Source: Phytobacter diazotrophicus (GTDB taxonomy: Bacteria; Pseudomonadota; Gammaproteobacteria; Enterobacterales; Enterobacteriaceae). From it: 64,000 bases of DNA. The stretch is from the NCBI GenBank assembly GCA_004346725.1, contig SMDE01000016.1:59107-123106 (forward strand). Direction: 5' to 3'. A model generated the notes under the pieces. That model did not search any database. It was not told the DNA's origin and was given only the letters and a program-made list of their open reading frames with translations. The translations under genes were made by a program, and so were the position numbers. This document shows positions 47,190 to 54,810 of the stretch, in pieces (position 1 is the first letter of the stretch; the number at the start of each line of letters is the position of its first letter).

Positions 47190-47588
47190 TTATCGCTCAT
47201 TGTAGGCACATGCGGAGCAGCCCCCGCGAGCACCTTCGTTACATTTGAGGCAAAGTGCGTGTTCTCCGCGCCTCGCCTTCATAGGTAGATTCCGAAGCCA
47301 TATGCACACAGCACCATCCTTGCTATCGTGAATGGAGCCAACAAACCAACCCTCACCCTCAGGATGTTCAGGTTGCCATGAGGAGATATCGTAACCATCG
47401 ACTTGCGGGTCAATTTCATCTTCATCGCGATAAAACACCTTCCATTCGAGACCATTAGCGCTCATCCATGCGTTAAATTCATCCGTGGAAATGTGCTCTC
47501 GGCCATCGCAAAACTTGTCGTACTCCGGGTGTGTCCAGTAGCCGTACTGGTCGCGTTCTACTGGCAGTTTGGTAATGGTGATATTCAT
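47190..47588 (-). CDS. Phage protein of unknown function with cysteine-rich tail
   Basis: 132 residues. The body is acidic and aromatic (EWKVFYRDEDEIDPQVDGYDISSWQPEHP), and the last 25 residues carry CLKCNEGARGGCSACAY, a possible zinc-binding group of four cysteines. It overlaps the upstream gene by four bases (ATGA), so it is translated within the left-arm operon. I do not recognise a named family. Confidence 0.6.
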   Translation of the reverse strand: MNITITKLPVERDQYGYWTHPEYDKFCDGREHISTDEFNAWMSANGLEWKVFYRDEDEIDPQVDGYDISSWQPEHPEGEGWFVGSIHDSKDGAVCIWLRNLPMKARRGEHALCLKCNEGARGGCSACAYNER

Positions 47589-47947
47589 GCTGCACGCTCC
47601 TGGCTTTTTTTCAGTTCATCAACCCACGCACAAAAACCATCCAGAATAGGCTGCACATTTATGTTGTCGGCCCATCCTGCAAATCCGATAAAGCCATCGT
47701 CGTTGAAGCTAACCGCCTCGCGGTCATCGAAATAGAACGCCTGACACCTAATACCAGCAAAAAAGCGCCCAGTTTTAGACTGGGTGATAATGCCCCGCTG
47801 TTTGCAACGTAAAGTGCCATCAAACAGAGCGGTATCCTTCATACTCTGGTTGATAAGCGCACGCAGCCGCCGGAGTGTTTCAGGCGTGATTGCGGCGTAG
47901 GTTAGGCCTGCATCTTTGAATGCCTTCCTTGCTTCATCTCTGCTCAT
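47585..47947 (-). CDS. Phage protein of unknown function
   Basis: 120 residues. The N-terminal half is basic and helical (DEARKAFKDAGLTYAAITPETLRRLRALINQSM), the C-terminal half mixed (AFYFDDREAVSFNDDGFIGFAGWADNINVQPIL). It overlaps both neighbours by four bases, so it belongs to one translationally coupled left-arm operon. No family recognised. Confidence 0.6.
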   Translation of the reverse strand: MSRDEARKAFKDAGLTYAAITPETLRRLRALINQSMKDTALFDGTLRCKQRGIITQSKTGRFFAGIRCQAFYFDDREAVSFNDDGFIGFAGWADNINVQPILDGFCAWVDELKKSQERAA

Positions 47948-48780
47948 GAGTGTGCTCCTTTGCTTTCACGCTGTGCTGAAATAGCCTTATGTTCATCAAC
48001 AATCGCTATCACCTCTGCCAGCGCGAGACCTTCCAGAGTGACCACACCGTTATCATCTATACCAGCCAGGCTGATCAGTTCGACGAGACGGCGAGCGCTT
48101 TTTACGCTGACCTCCGGGGCGATAATCTTTTTGGTGATTTTCTTTTTGCCAGCGGCAGCGGCCACGGCCCGATCCTGCTCCAGAACCTTCCCGGCGTTCT
48201 CGCCATGCTCACGAACACGCTCAACTGCAACGCCTACGGAAACTTCGCCATTTTTAACAATCTGCTGCACATCATGGTTAGCAGTGGCAAGGGTCAGTAA
48301 CTTCTCAACCGTAGGGACCGACTTGTGAACAAGCTTCGCTATTTCCTGAGTGGTCAGGTTGAAAGTTGTAGCCAGTTCCTTAATTACCTGCGCCTGTTCC
48401 AGCGGGGTGAGGGGCAACTGGTTATTACTGGTCATGACACGAGCCAGGCGCTCAACGTCATTTCCCACAAACGGAACGATATGAATGCGATCAACGGGTT
48501 TGCCAGCGGCTTTACAGCGTTCATAGCAGCGACGGCGGCGGTGCCCTTCAACAACCCACACACCACCTTCATCACGGGCCGTGACTTCCAGAGGTGGCAC
48601 TGTGCCACCGTTCATGAGGTACTCAAACAGAGCATCATCAGCCAGACGGGTACGTTCGTCGTCGTCGCGTTTGTTAAATCCTTCTTTGACGTGAATATCA
48701 TTGAGGCTGATGAACATCCCGGTATCAGCACGCTTGATAACGCCAGAACGGGACATGAGTTTAAATGAGTTAGCGGCCAT
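47944..48780 (-). CDS. ParB-like protein with ParB/Srx fold and HTH
   Basis: 278 residues from the ATG at 48780, preceded by GGGAGGCCACC; the open frame extends further to 48843. It shows a ParB N-terminal domain (PPLEVTARDEGGVWVVEGHRRRRCYERCKAAG, near 60-92) and a KorB-like helix-turn-helix (LTPLEQAQVIKELATTFNLTTQEIAKLVHKSVPTVEKLL). No parA neighbour is seen. A regulator, a CTP-dependent DNA clamp or a nuclease-like accessory protein are all possible. Confidence 0.75.
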   Translation of the reverse strand: MAANSFKLMSRSGVIKRADTGMFISLNDIHVKEGFNKRDDDERTRLADDALFEYLMNGGTVPPLEVTARDEGGVWVVEGHRRRRCYERCKAAGKPVDRIHIVPFVGNDVERLARVMTSNNQLPLTPLEQAQVIKELATTFNLTTQEIAKLVHKSVPTVEKLLTLATANHDVQQIVKNGEVSVGVAVERVREHGENAGKVLEQDRAVAAAAGKKKITKKIIAPEVSVKSARRLVELISLAGIDDNGVVTLEGLALAEVIAIVDEHKAISAQRESKGAHS

Positions 48781-49036
48781 TGCTGGTGGCCTCCCCATTA
48801 TCTTGAGCACGAAGAGTAGCCATTTCGGTATTAAGAACGTCACGGTCTACCCACACGATAAAGCCGACTTTACCGTCACCAAGAGCAGCATCAGTTGCAT
48901 TCAGCGCCTGAGTTTGAAATGAAATAGTGGTGTGTTGTTTGGCAGAACGGATACTGGTCATCGCGTTGTCCAGCATCTGAAATTGAATGCGGTCATCACC
49001 AATAGCAGACATCAGTCTGGTTATTCCAATAGCCAT
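48770..49036 (-). CDS. Small phage protein, left arm
   Basis: 88 residues from the ATG at 49036, after GAGGG and directly following the upstream stop. The sequence (DDRIQFQMLDNAMTSIRSAKQHTTISFQTQ...KVGFIVWVDRDVLN) does not match a family I can name. The overlap with the ParB-like gene indicates coupled translation. Confidence 0.55.
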   Translation of the reverse strand: MAIGITRLMSAIGDDRIQFQMLDNAMTSIRSAKQHTTISFQTQALNATDAALGDGKVGFIVWVDRDVLNTEMATLRAQDNGEATSNGR

Positions 49037-49037
49037 G

Positions 49038-49598
49038 TTATTTGCCCTCGCGAAGCTGGTGGGCGATAGCTTTGAGCATCTCATCAGCAAAAGCGCGGCT
49101 GAAATCTCCCTCCGGTGCATCGTCCATAAACTCTGTGGATGTAAGGATTGCTCGGGCTATATCGGCGGCATTTTCCGGCGCGTCTTCAACAAAACCAGCA
49201 TCCCATGCGGCCAGCATTCTGTTTGCCGCAAAGATTGCCCCCTCTTTGCGTGCCTGATTAAGGAAATCATTTATCCATTTTTTGGTTGCTGGAGTTTTGA
49301 TTGCATCAATAATCCCCTGAACCCCGGCCAGTAATGCTTCTTGCTCTGTGGCCCCTTCGTTTAGCGCCAGCTCGCAGGCTTCATAACCGTAATCACTTTC
49401 CGCCATCCAAGTTTCAGGTGTTTTCAGCATCATGTTTTCAGCCGCCAGATTATTACGGTGTTCCAGCGCTTCACTTAACGCCACGCTGGTAACATCCAGA
49501 CGGTTAGCCAGTTCTTTCATAATGTCTGCAGAAGCCGCAGGGAGGTATTTAGCCGCTGCGTGAGCGGCAGCGATCAACTGTTCTTTAGTCAGGCGCAT
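49038..49598 (-). CDS. Ea22-like phage protein
   Basis: 186 residues, largely alpha-helical (EQLIAAAHAAAKYLPAASADIMKELANRLDVTSVALSEALEHRNNLAAENMML). The KELANRLDVT...AL...AL pattern resembles the Ead/Ea22 family of lambdoid left-arm accessory proteins of unknown function. It overlaps yfdR by ten bases. Confidence 0.5.
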   Translation of the reverse strand: MRLTKEQLIAAAHAAAKYLPAASADIMKELANRLDVTSVALSEALEHRNNLAAENMMLKTPETWMAESDYGYEACELALNEGATEQEALLAGVQGIIDAIKTPATKKWINDFLNQARKEGAIFAANRMLAAWDAGFVEDAPENAADIARAILTSTEFMDDAPEGDFSRAFADEMLKAIAHQLREGK

Positions 49599-50125
49599 TT
49601 GCGGATCTCCATCAGTTCGTTGAACCGGTTCATGAACAGGCCATAAGCCTGACCAGGACGAAGCGGGATGATCTGGATAAGGTCGGAACAGGGGATACCG
49701 TCGAGAATGGCCCAGCGTGTGCCGTCGTCGATATCCAAATCGCGACGTTCTGTCGCCAGCATGGTGAGGTCCGCATATTTCACGACTGTCGACATATCAG
49801 TCGGCAAACCGTATTTGGCGCGAATGAGGTCATCTACCATTTGTTCGATGCGTTTATAGTCAGGCAGAAGACGTTTCAGCGGCTGCGGAATATCCTGGCA
49901 ATACGCCTCGGCTGCGTCATGCATCAACGCTTCAAATGCAAATTCCGGCGGTACGATTTGGCTACACAGCACTGAGTGCTGAGCCACTGAATAAAACTCA
50001 GGAACATGGCCTGCAAATCGGCAGATGTTAGAGAGGGCGTTTGCGATATCTTCGATATCAACATCGTCTGCGGTTGAATTGATGTAGTCGAAACGCTTAC
50101 CGCTGAGAGTCTGAATAAATGACAT
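49589..50125 (-). CDS. yfdR: YfdR-like HD-domain phosphohydrolase
   Basis: 178 residues, the same length as E. coli YfdR of prophage CPS-53 and closely similar (NICRFAGHVPEFYSVAQHSVLCSQ, LMHDAAEAYCQDIPQPLKRLLPDYK, KYADLTMLATERRDL). Metal ligands of the HD fold are visible: His in AQHS, His-Asp in MHDAAEAY and a later Asp. Relatives are 5'-nucleotidases, so a role in the nucleotide pool during phage growth is plausible. Confidence 0.85.
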   Translation of the reverse strand: MSFIQTLSGKRFDYINSTADDVDIEDIANALSNICRFAGHVPEFYSVAQHSVLCSQIVPPEFAFEALMHDAAEAYCQDIPQPLKRLLPDYKRIEQMVDDLIRAKYGLPTDMSTVVKYADLTMLATERRDLDIDDGTRWAILDGIPCSDLIQIIPLRPGQAYGLFMNRFNELMEIRKCA

Positions 50126-50251
50126 TGTTGGTTCTCCATTACGCGCTGCACCGCGCCGCTTTTTGGTTGTAAGAAACCCTCGCCAGTGGCGATTAATTAA
50201 ATGAATTTCGCTTCCATAAATGCCCCCGCAGGGGCATTTGCAGCAGCGTAA

Positions 50252-51076
50252 TTAGGCGTTAAAGACACCGATATAAGTTTCAACCTTGCTGTCGGTGAAT
50301 TTCTCAACGAGCAGATCACGGAACTCCACCGCCATTTCTTCTTCATAGGCTTCGAGCTGAGTAATACGGAGAACCAGCAGCGGCTGATTGCTCGCGAGGA
50401 TGCTCATACGCACTTTAAAGCGGCGCTCAGCCAGACCTTCATACGGCACGCACTTGAACTCAAAGGCCACAGGCATGATGTCTTTGGTTTTGGCTTCCAC
50501 GCTTTCCATGACCGAACGGCGACCGCTGAAATCCTGATCCTCATATTCAGCGCTCTTAATCGCTTCGATGGTGATCTTGCGAATTGCCGCCGCTGATTTT
50601 TTAGCGTCAATCACCGCGCCGTCACCATCAAAGCCAGTCAAAAAATCAGACCAGTCTTCCAGCCATTCGGCCAGGGTTTTCTGGTCGTTACGATCACCGT
50701 TGATAGCAAGAAGCGCAGTGAATGGAGCTGTGCGCTTTAGGGTCAGAACCGCTTTATTATCCGCATGGCCGGGGTTGGTAATGGTGCCCAGGTTAAAGAC
50801 CGAAGACGCGCTCATTTTATCGGTGCTGATAAAGCAACGAGTACCCTCTGCCGCATAGCCGGTAGAGTAGCGAACGAAGTCTTCAATGCTGGAGGTATCC
50901 AGCTTGCCACGGAAACGGAAGCGCTCAGTATGCAGGCGCTCGATCGTTTCAATCGACACATCTTTAGGGAGTACGACCGCAGGGCAATCAGCGCCTGCTA
51001 ATTTTTCTTCAATGAACTGGCTCAGCACCATATCGCGGATCTGGCTGATGGCGGTGTTGTCTACTTGCTGCGACAT
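50252..51076 (-). CDS. yfdQ: YfdQ-like protein (DUF2303)
   Basis: 274 residues, matching YfdQ of prophage CPS-53 in length and core sequence ([40 protein letters not shown]). It starts after AAAGGAAACC. The family is frequent in lambdoid left arms beside yfdP; its function is unknown. Confidence 0.85.
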   Translation of the reverse strand: MSQQVDNTAISQIRDMVLSQFIEEKLAGADCPAVVLPKDVSIETIERLHTERFRFRGKLDTSSIEDFVRYSTGYAAEGTRCFISTDKMSASSVFNLGTITNPGHADNKAVLTLKRTAPFTALLAINGDRNDQKTLAEWLEDWSDFLTGFDGDGAVIDAKKSAAAIRKITIEAIKSAEYEDQDFSGRRSVMESVEAKTKDIMPVAFEFKCVPYEGLAERRFKVRMSILASNQPLLVLRITQLEAYEEEMAVEFRDLLVEKFTDSKVETYIGVFNA

Positions 51077-51120
51077 AAACTGGTTTCCTTTGCTAAGAGA
51101 TAAAGTCGAATTTGATGGAT

Positions 51121-51486
51121 TTATTTAGCGAGCTTTGCAGCAGGATCACCGCCCAGCGTGAACAACTGGCCCTGATCTTCCTGCAGCACAGTGAGTTTGC
51201 CGCCGCGATTGACGTACATCGGGGTTTCGGTTGTGTCTTCCTCAGAAGACTTACCGCGCGGGGTAGGTTTGGTGAAAGAAAGGCGGTGCTGGATGGTCAC
51301 GCGCTTCTCTTCCAGTGAATTGCTCAGGCGAGACAGGTCGAAGGTGACCTGCACTTTGCCTTTTTGCCCGTTATTCAAAACACCCAGGGCGACTTCATTC
51401 AGTGCTGCGGCAAGTTTGTTTTCAAACACACCGCCGTCCAGTTCCCCGAAGAAATCGGGGATATTGGTCAAACGTTCATTTTCCAT
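51121..51486 (-). CDS. yfdP: YfdP-like phage protein
   Basis: 121 residues similar to YfdP of prophage CPS-53 ([41 protein letters not shown]). First protein gene downstream of the leftward promoter PL, about 900 bases from it. It starts after GAGGG. Function unknown; always near yfdQ. Confidence 0.8.
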   Translation of the reverse strand: MENERLTNIPDFFGELDGGVFENKLAAALNEVALGVLNNGQKGKVQVTFDLSRLSNSLEEKRVTIQHRLSFTKPTPRGKSSEEDTTETPMYVNRGGKLTVLQEDQGQLFTLGGDPAAKLAK

Positions 51487-52384
51487 CGGTTAACCCTCAG
51501 AAGGGCGGCTGCAACCGCCGTTAGTTCTCCACACAACACAAAAGAGCACCTGCGGCTGCAACCGCCCAGGTGGATTGGGTTATGAGCCCGTCGCCTGGTG
51601 ATGCTCTTGTGTGTTGTGTAAAAAGAGGGCGGTACCAACCAGAACATTATCATCTGCCTCATAAGTGGAAGATGCTGATACCGCCCTAAGACTTCACACA
51701 GCTATCGCGTTCCAGCGATTTGGTTGTGACACCGGGGCGCTAACCCGCTTACTTCCCGCCGCTCTGTTTTGGTATTGGCCGCCAGTATTACGGCCCAGTC
51801 GATTTACGGGTCTTTGCGTCGACCGGCGCTGCAGTACGCTCGTACACGTCACAACGGATAGAGCACTGAGGGAACAAGACGCCTTACGGAGTCATTTGCA
51901 TGTGCATCAGCATCTCGCTTATCGCTTACACAATGCTCTTTCCAGTTGTGTTGTACGATTCACCCACCCCGGTTCGGCAGCGCTACCTTGCCGGGGCAGA
52001 TGCAAAGGGCAGTTACGTTGCCAGTCGGCTTATTGGTCTGGGCTGTAGCATCAGGTGCAGCCGCGCGGGGTTTGCTCACCGCCCCAGGTTCTCCCCGCTA
52101 TTCTTTAGCGCGAAACCTGAGAGAAACGCCTTCAAGACTGTCGGCTTTCGCCATGTTCTTTAGGTATCTTCGGGCGGGGTGCTGATGACTGGTCAGCGGC
52201 CCCTACGTCATTTCTTCCTGATGCCCCGAGGGTTGGTCGGGGGACGTATTCACCAAGTGATCCTTAGTGCCTGGTAGTCAGCCAGCGCTTAACCCCTCCC
52301 GAAGATACCTGTCAGCGAATCATCCGATTATTCGTACGCCATCGGCGGCTACTTCGTGGGCGTCCTGCCTGTTCGCTGTTGATG
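51487..52384 (-). ncRNA. Candidate large structured leader RNA of the left operon
   Basis: About 0.9 kb between PL and yfdP without a supportable gene, dense with paired arms. (1) CAGCGAA 52313-52319 pairs with 52372-52378. (2) AGGTATCTTCGGG 52162-52174 pairs perfectly with 52298-52310, extended by GGGG/CCCC; inside, CCCCGA 52224-52229 pairs with TCGGGG 52237-52242 and TACGT/ACGTA lengthens that arm. (3) CAGGTT 52085-52090 pairs with 52114-52119 around CGCTA/TAGCG. (4) GGCTG/CAGCC 52041-52062. (5) GGCCG/CGGCC 51777-51795. (6) ATCGC/GCGAT 51704-51719. (7) AGGGCGGTA 51626-51634 pairs with 51679-51687 around CATCT/AGATG. (8) An 18-base arm at 51531-51548 pairs with 51602-51619 with one mismatch. 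Arms nest without crossing. Transcription from PL is inferred. Short plus-strand frames here look like chance. Confidence 0.55.
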
Positions 52385-52389
52385 TGAAT

Positions 52390-52419
52390 AATGTAGGATA
52401 ACTTACCTTTACGTGTCAA
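52390..52419 (-). promoter_or_regulatory. Leftward early promoter PL
   Basis: On the minus strand a consensus -35 (TTGACA, 52414-52419) and a -10 (TACATT, 52390-52395) are 18 bases apart. The -10 is covered by operator OL1 and another operator lies just upstream of the -35, as expected for a repressed phage promoter. Confidence 0.65.
52393..52406. promoter_or_regulatory. Repressor operator OL1
   Basis: GTAGGATAACTTAC, an imperfect 14-bp palindrome of the pattern GTARGATWWCYTAC shared with the sites at 52428, 53154 and 53202. It overlaps the PL -10. Confidence 0.7.
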
Positions 52420-52427
52420 TGCTAAAA

Positions 52428-52441
52428 GTAGGATTTCTTAC
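52428..52441. promoter_or_regulatory. Repressor operator OL2
   Basis: GTAGGATTTCTTAC, same palindromic pattern, 35 bases from OL1, just upstream of the PL -35. Confidence 0.7.
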
Positions 52442-52449
52442 ATTGCGGG

Positions 52450-52479
52450 GCGAAAATTAAGCCGCAAGTGCGGCTTAAT
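52450..52479 (-). terminator. Terminator of the repressor gene
   Basis: ATTAAGCCGC and its reverse complement form a 10-bp perfect stem with a 4-base loop (52456-52479), followed on the minus strand by TTTTCG. It separates repressor transcription from the PL operon. Confidence 0.75.
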
Positions 52480-52496
52480 GGAGTGGGGGTGGTAAA

Positions 52497-53153
52497 TTAG
52501 AGGTCGGTTACAACTTGTTTAACTACACCGACAATACGGCAATTACCATTAACTTCGAGGACTCTATAGTTTGGATTCAAAGGAACCAGATACTTCACTG
52601 GCCCATCGATAACAAACTTTTTTAATGTAGCCTCGGCAGAACCGTCAATTTGAGCAACGACGATGCGCCCATTAACTTCGTAAGGGCTACCGTAATCAGG
52701 ATCAACAATAACTAATGAACCTTCTGGAATACTTGGTGCACCGTTCGGGTTAGTCATTGAATCGCCACGAACTCGAAGAGCAAATCCTTCGTTAGAAATA
52801 TTGGCTGTGGTGTAAATCCATTCAGAAGCATCAGCTTCAGTAACCGGCGATCCTGATTCTGTCCATTCTCCAGCCTGTACCCATGACAATATAGGGATTT
52901 GTTTCACGCCAAATTTTTCAGTTGGCTGAATTGCTGGCGCATCTGTGTCTGGCTCACCAATACCATCGATGATCCATTGAGGCGAGCATTTCAAGGCAAC
53001 AGAAAGGGCCTGGAGATTGGTTCCACCAGGCGCGTAATCACCTGACTCCCATCCAGTAACTGTTACTCGATTTACACCAACAAGTTTACCCAAAACTGCC
53101 TGAGTCAGTTTCAGTTCCTTGCGGCGTGTGCGGATGCGTTCATTCATTTTCAT
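52497..53153 (-). CDS. cI: Prophage CI-type repressor, XRE HTH plus S24 peptidase
   Basis: 218 residues. The helix-turn-helix covers about 12-38 (KLTQAVLGKLVGVNRVTVTGWE). The C-terminal LexA/CI domain has an Ala94-Gly95 cleavage site (VQAGEW), Ser132 (GDSM) and Lys178/179 (TLKKF), so RecA-stimulated self-cleavage, and thus SOS induction, should work. It keeps the prophage silent by binding the OL and OR sites and is divergent from cro. Confidence 0.93.
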   Translation of the reverse strand: MKMNERIRTRRKELKLTQAVLGKLVGVNRVTVTGWESGDYAPGGTNLQALSVALKCSPQWIIDGIGEPDTDAPAIQPTEKFGVKQIPILSWVQAGEWTESGSPVTEADASEWIYTTANISNEGFALRVRGDSMTNPNGAPSIPEGSLVIVDPDYGSPYEVNGRIVVAQIDGSAEATLKKFVIDGPVKYLVPLNPNYRVLEVNGNCRIVGVVKQVVTDL

Positions 53154-53215
53154 GTAGGCAATCCTACCATCTTTTAAGGTAGGAGTCCTTGACCTTAATA
53201 TGTAAGATATCCTAC
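53154..53215. promoter_or_regulatory. OR operators and rightward promoter PR
   Basis: Two clear 14-bp palindromes, GTAGGCAATCCTAC (53154-53167) and GTAAGATATCCTAC (53202-53215), flank a weaker middle site around GGTAGGAGTCCTTGACC (53178-53194). PR reads TTGACC (53189-53194), 18 bases, TACTAT (53213-53218) toward cro. The last operator lies between -35 and -10 and the middle one covers -35, so repressor binding would block PR. Confidence 0.7.
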
Positions 53216-53252
53216 TATCTGCGTGTTGAGTTTTACTACATCAGAGGGCTAT

Positions 53253-53450
53253 ATGAACAAAGATGACGTCATTTCCTACTTTGGTGGCGTAAGTAATTTA
53301 GCGAGGATTTTAGGAATTTCTCATGCATCCGTTTCCGGCTGGGGGAGTGTCATTCCTAAAGGTAGAGCTTATGAAATCCAAACAATTACTAACGACGCTT
53401 TAAAAGTTGATCCGACCCTGTACCTAAAGCCTAGCGAAACCGCTGCTTAA
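53253..53450 (+). CDS. cro: Cro-like repressor
   Basis: 65 residues from the ATG at 53253 (AGAGGGC upstream). It starts MNKDDVISYFGGVSNLARIL and has a helix-turn-helix (NLARILGISHASVSGWG) like the DicC/P22 Cro group, in which the protein names a YFGG segment. The frame extends to 53223, but those codons lie in the promoter region. First gene of the PR transcript; it should compete with CI at the OR sites. Confidence 0.88.
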   Translation: MNKDDVISYFGGVSNLARILGISHASVSGWGSVIPKGRAYEIQTITNDALKVDPTLYLKPSETAA

Positions 53451-53538
53451 TACAAACCACAGAATCAAGGGGTTAACCGTGGGTAAAGAAATTGAAATAG
53501 TGAGCGATGGAGCAACCATAACGATTGCCCCAATCGCA

Positions 53539-53832
53539 TTATCTTTCGCTGACCAGTTGTTGATGCGCCTTGAAGGATGCGAATTGCATGCGACCCTCGG
53601 CGTTGATATCAACACCATGATCAACACACCAAGTGATGAATTCGGCTGTCTCTGCCTCAGCCTTGATGACTCTCTGTCCATTCCGCTCAACGCGCTTAAT
53701 CAGCTTCTCGGCATCCCGCTTCCAGTCAGTGTAGCTGTCGGCCAAAACGTCAGCATCAGTAAAAATCTTTTTGTACTCATGATATTGCAGTGCATCACGG
53801 AACCAGAAAATTCCTACCGCCTGAACCTTCAT
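53539..53832 (-). CDS. Antisense gene between cro and cII, unknown function
   Basis: 97 residues (starts MKVQAVGIFWFRDALQYHEY), encoded on the strand opposite to cro and cII. The ATG at 53832 is preceded by a strong AAGGAG, and the composition (charged, helical, few rare residues) looks like a true protein. The overlapping plus-strand frame 53479-53916 is hydrophobic and probably a shadow. In the lysogen it could be expressed while PR is silent; during lytic growth its mRNA would be antisense to the PR transcript. A family is not recognised. Confidence 0.6.
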   Translation of the reverse strand: MKVQAVGIFWFRDALQYHEYKKIFTDADVLADSYTDWKRDAEKLIKRVERNGQRVIKAEAETAEFITWCVDHGVDINAEGRMQFASFKAHQQLVSER

Positions 53833-53912
53833 GTCGAATCTCCTTCGGTTATTAGTTGTGGAAAACCAAGAATATCCGAAGGAAGGTTCGGCTCCAATAG
53901 AGGCACAGAACA

Positions 53913-54464
53913 ATGAATGAACAACACTGGAAGGTCGAAAAGCAGCCAGTATGGCTGGTGGCCGCAATCAAAAAGGCAATCACCGATCTTCCTGGCGGTT
54001 ATGCCGAAGCTTCTGAATGGCTCGGCGTGACAGAAGATGCCATGTACAACCGTCTCCGTACTGGCGGCGATCAATTCTTCCCGCTCGGCTGGGCGATGGT
54101 GCTGCAAAAAGCTGGTGGTCATCACCATGTGGCGCATGCAGTAGCCCGCGCATCAGGTGGCGTCTTCGTGCCGCTAACTGACGTTGAGCAGGTCGACAAT
54201 GCCGATATCAATCAGCGGCTACTGGAGGCTATAGAGCAGATTACCAGCTACTCGCAACAGATCAGAACGGCGATTGAAGATGGTGTGATAGAGCCGCACG
54301 AACGTGCAGCGATTGACGATGAACTGTACCTGGCGATTTCAAAACTCCAGGAGCATTCAACGTTGGTGTATCGAGTTTTTTGCGAGCCAGAGAAGGGTGA
54401 CGCCCGCGAGTGTGCAGCTCCGGGCGTCGTGGCGTGTCGTAATCAGTGGAGAACTAACGCATGA
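53913..54464 (+). CDS. Phage regulatory protein CII, CP76 type
   Basis: 183 residues. The N-terminal half (VAAIKKAITDLPGGYAEASEWLGVTEDAMYNRLRTG...FFPLGWAMVLQKAGG) matches the CP76/YdaT-like CII family of lambdoid phages, with a helix-turn-helix around GVTEDAMYNRLR. The C-terminal half is a helical bundle of multimerisation type. In the cII position just before the replication genes; probably controls the lysis-lysogeny choice. Confidence 0.85.
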   Translation: MNEQHWKVEKQPVWLVAAIKKAITDLPGGYAEASEWLGVTEDAMYNRLRTGGDQFFPLGWAMVLQKAGGHHHVAHAVARASGGVFVPLTDVEQVDNADINQRLLEAIEQITSYSQQIRTAIEDGVIEPHERAAIDDELYLAISKLQEHSTLVYRVFCEPEKGDARECAAPGVVACRNQWRTNA

Positions 54465-54627
54465 ACAGTGTAACGGTAAAAAACCGTTTACCGCAACTGA
54501 GGATGATCCCGATTCCGGGTGTTCCGCTGTTTCGGTATGAGCGCAGAGTATCAAACCGCTGGGTTGCATGTAACCACAGCCGAGCGGCTGGCGTCGTGGG
54601 TGTCTACTACCGGAGGGCAAAACGTTT

Positions 54628-54810
54628 ATGCGCGTCCTTAACCGATGGTTCAGAGACAGAAGGGGTATACCCGTCCACGTCATCCGCTGGGAGCCAGAGA
54701 CCCGGCGAGTTATCTATCTTCGCGAAAACTATGAGCACGGCGAATGCTTTAGCCCGATCAAAGAGTTTCGGCGCGATTTCACTGAGATAGAGGCTAAGGA
54801 TGAGCACTAA
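54628..54810 (+). CDS. Small phage protein, DUF4222
   Basis: 60 residues (MRVLNRWFRDRRGIPVHVIRWEPETRRVIYLRENYEHGE...), typical of the DUF4222 family of small right-arm phage proteins: short, basic, beta-rich. A GGAGG site lies ten bases upstream. The stop overlaps the next gene by eleven bases. Function unknown. Confidence 0.75.
   Translation: MRVLNRWFRDRRGIPVHVIRWEPETRRVIYLRENYEHGECFSPIKEFRRDFTEIEAKDEH

Noticed and set aside
51665..52185. Plus-strand frames of 79-127 codons in the PL-yfdP interval
   Set aside because: No ribosome sites, odd composition rich in Arg, Cys and Ser, and they run through the hairpin arms against the direction of PL. They are better explained as chance frames in a GC-rich structured region.
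53479..53916. Plus-strand frame of 145 codons starting GTG after cro
   Set aside because: A GGGG lies upstream, but most of the frame is antisense to the better-supported minus-strand gene 53539-53832, and its composition resembles a shadow. Kept as a possible alternative only.
54461..54790. 109-codon frame and a 34-codon frame (54537-54641) between cII and the DUF4222 gene
   Set aside because: The long frame overlaps the DUF4222 gene in another frame and becomes Ser-rich. The short one is plausible but unsupported by family or ribosome site.
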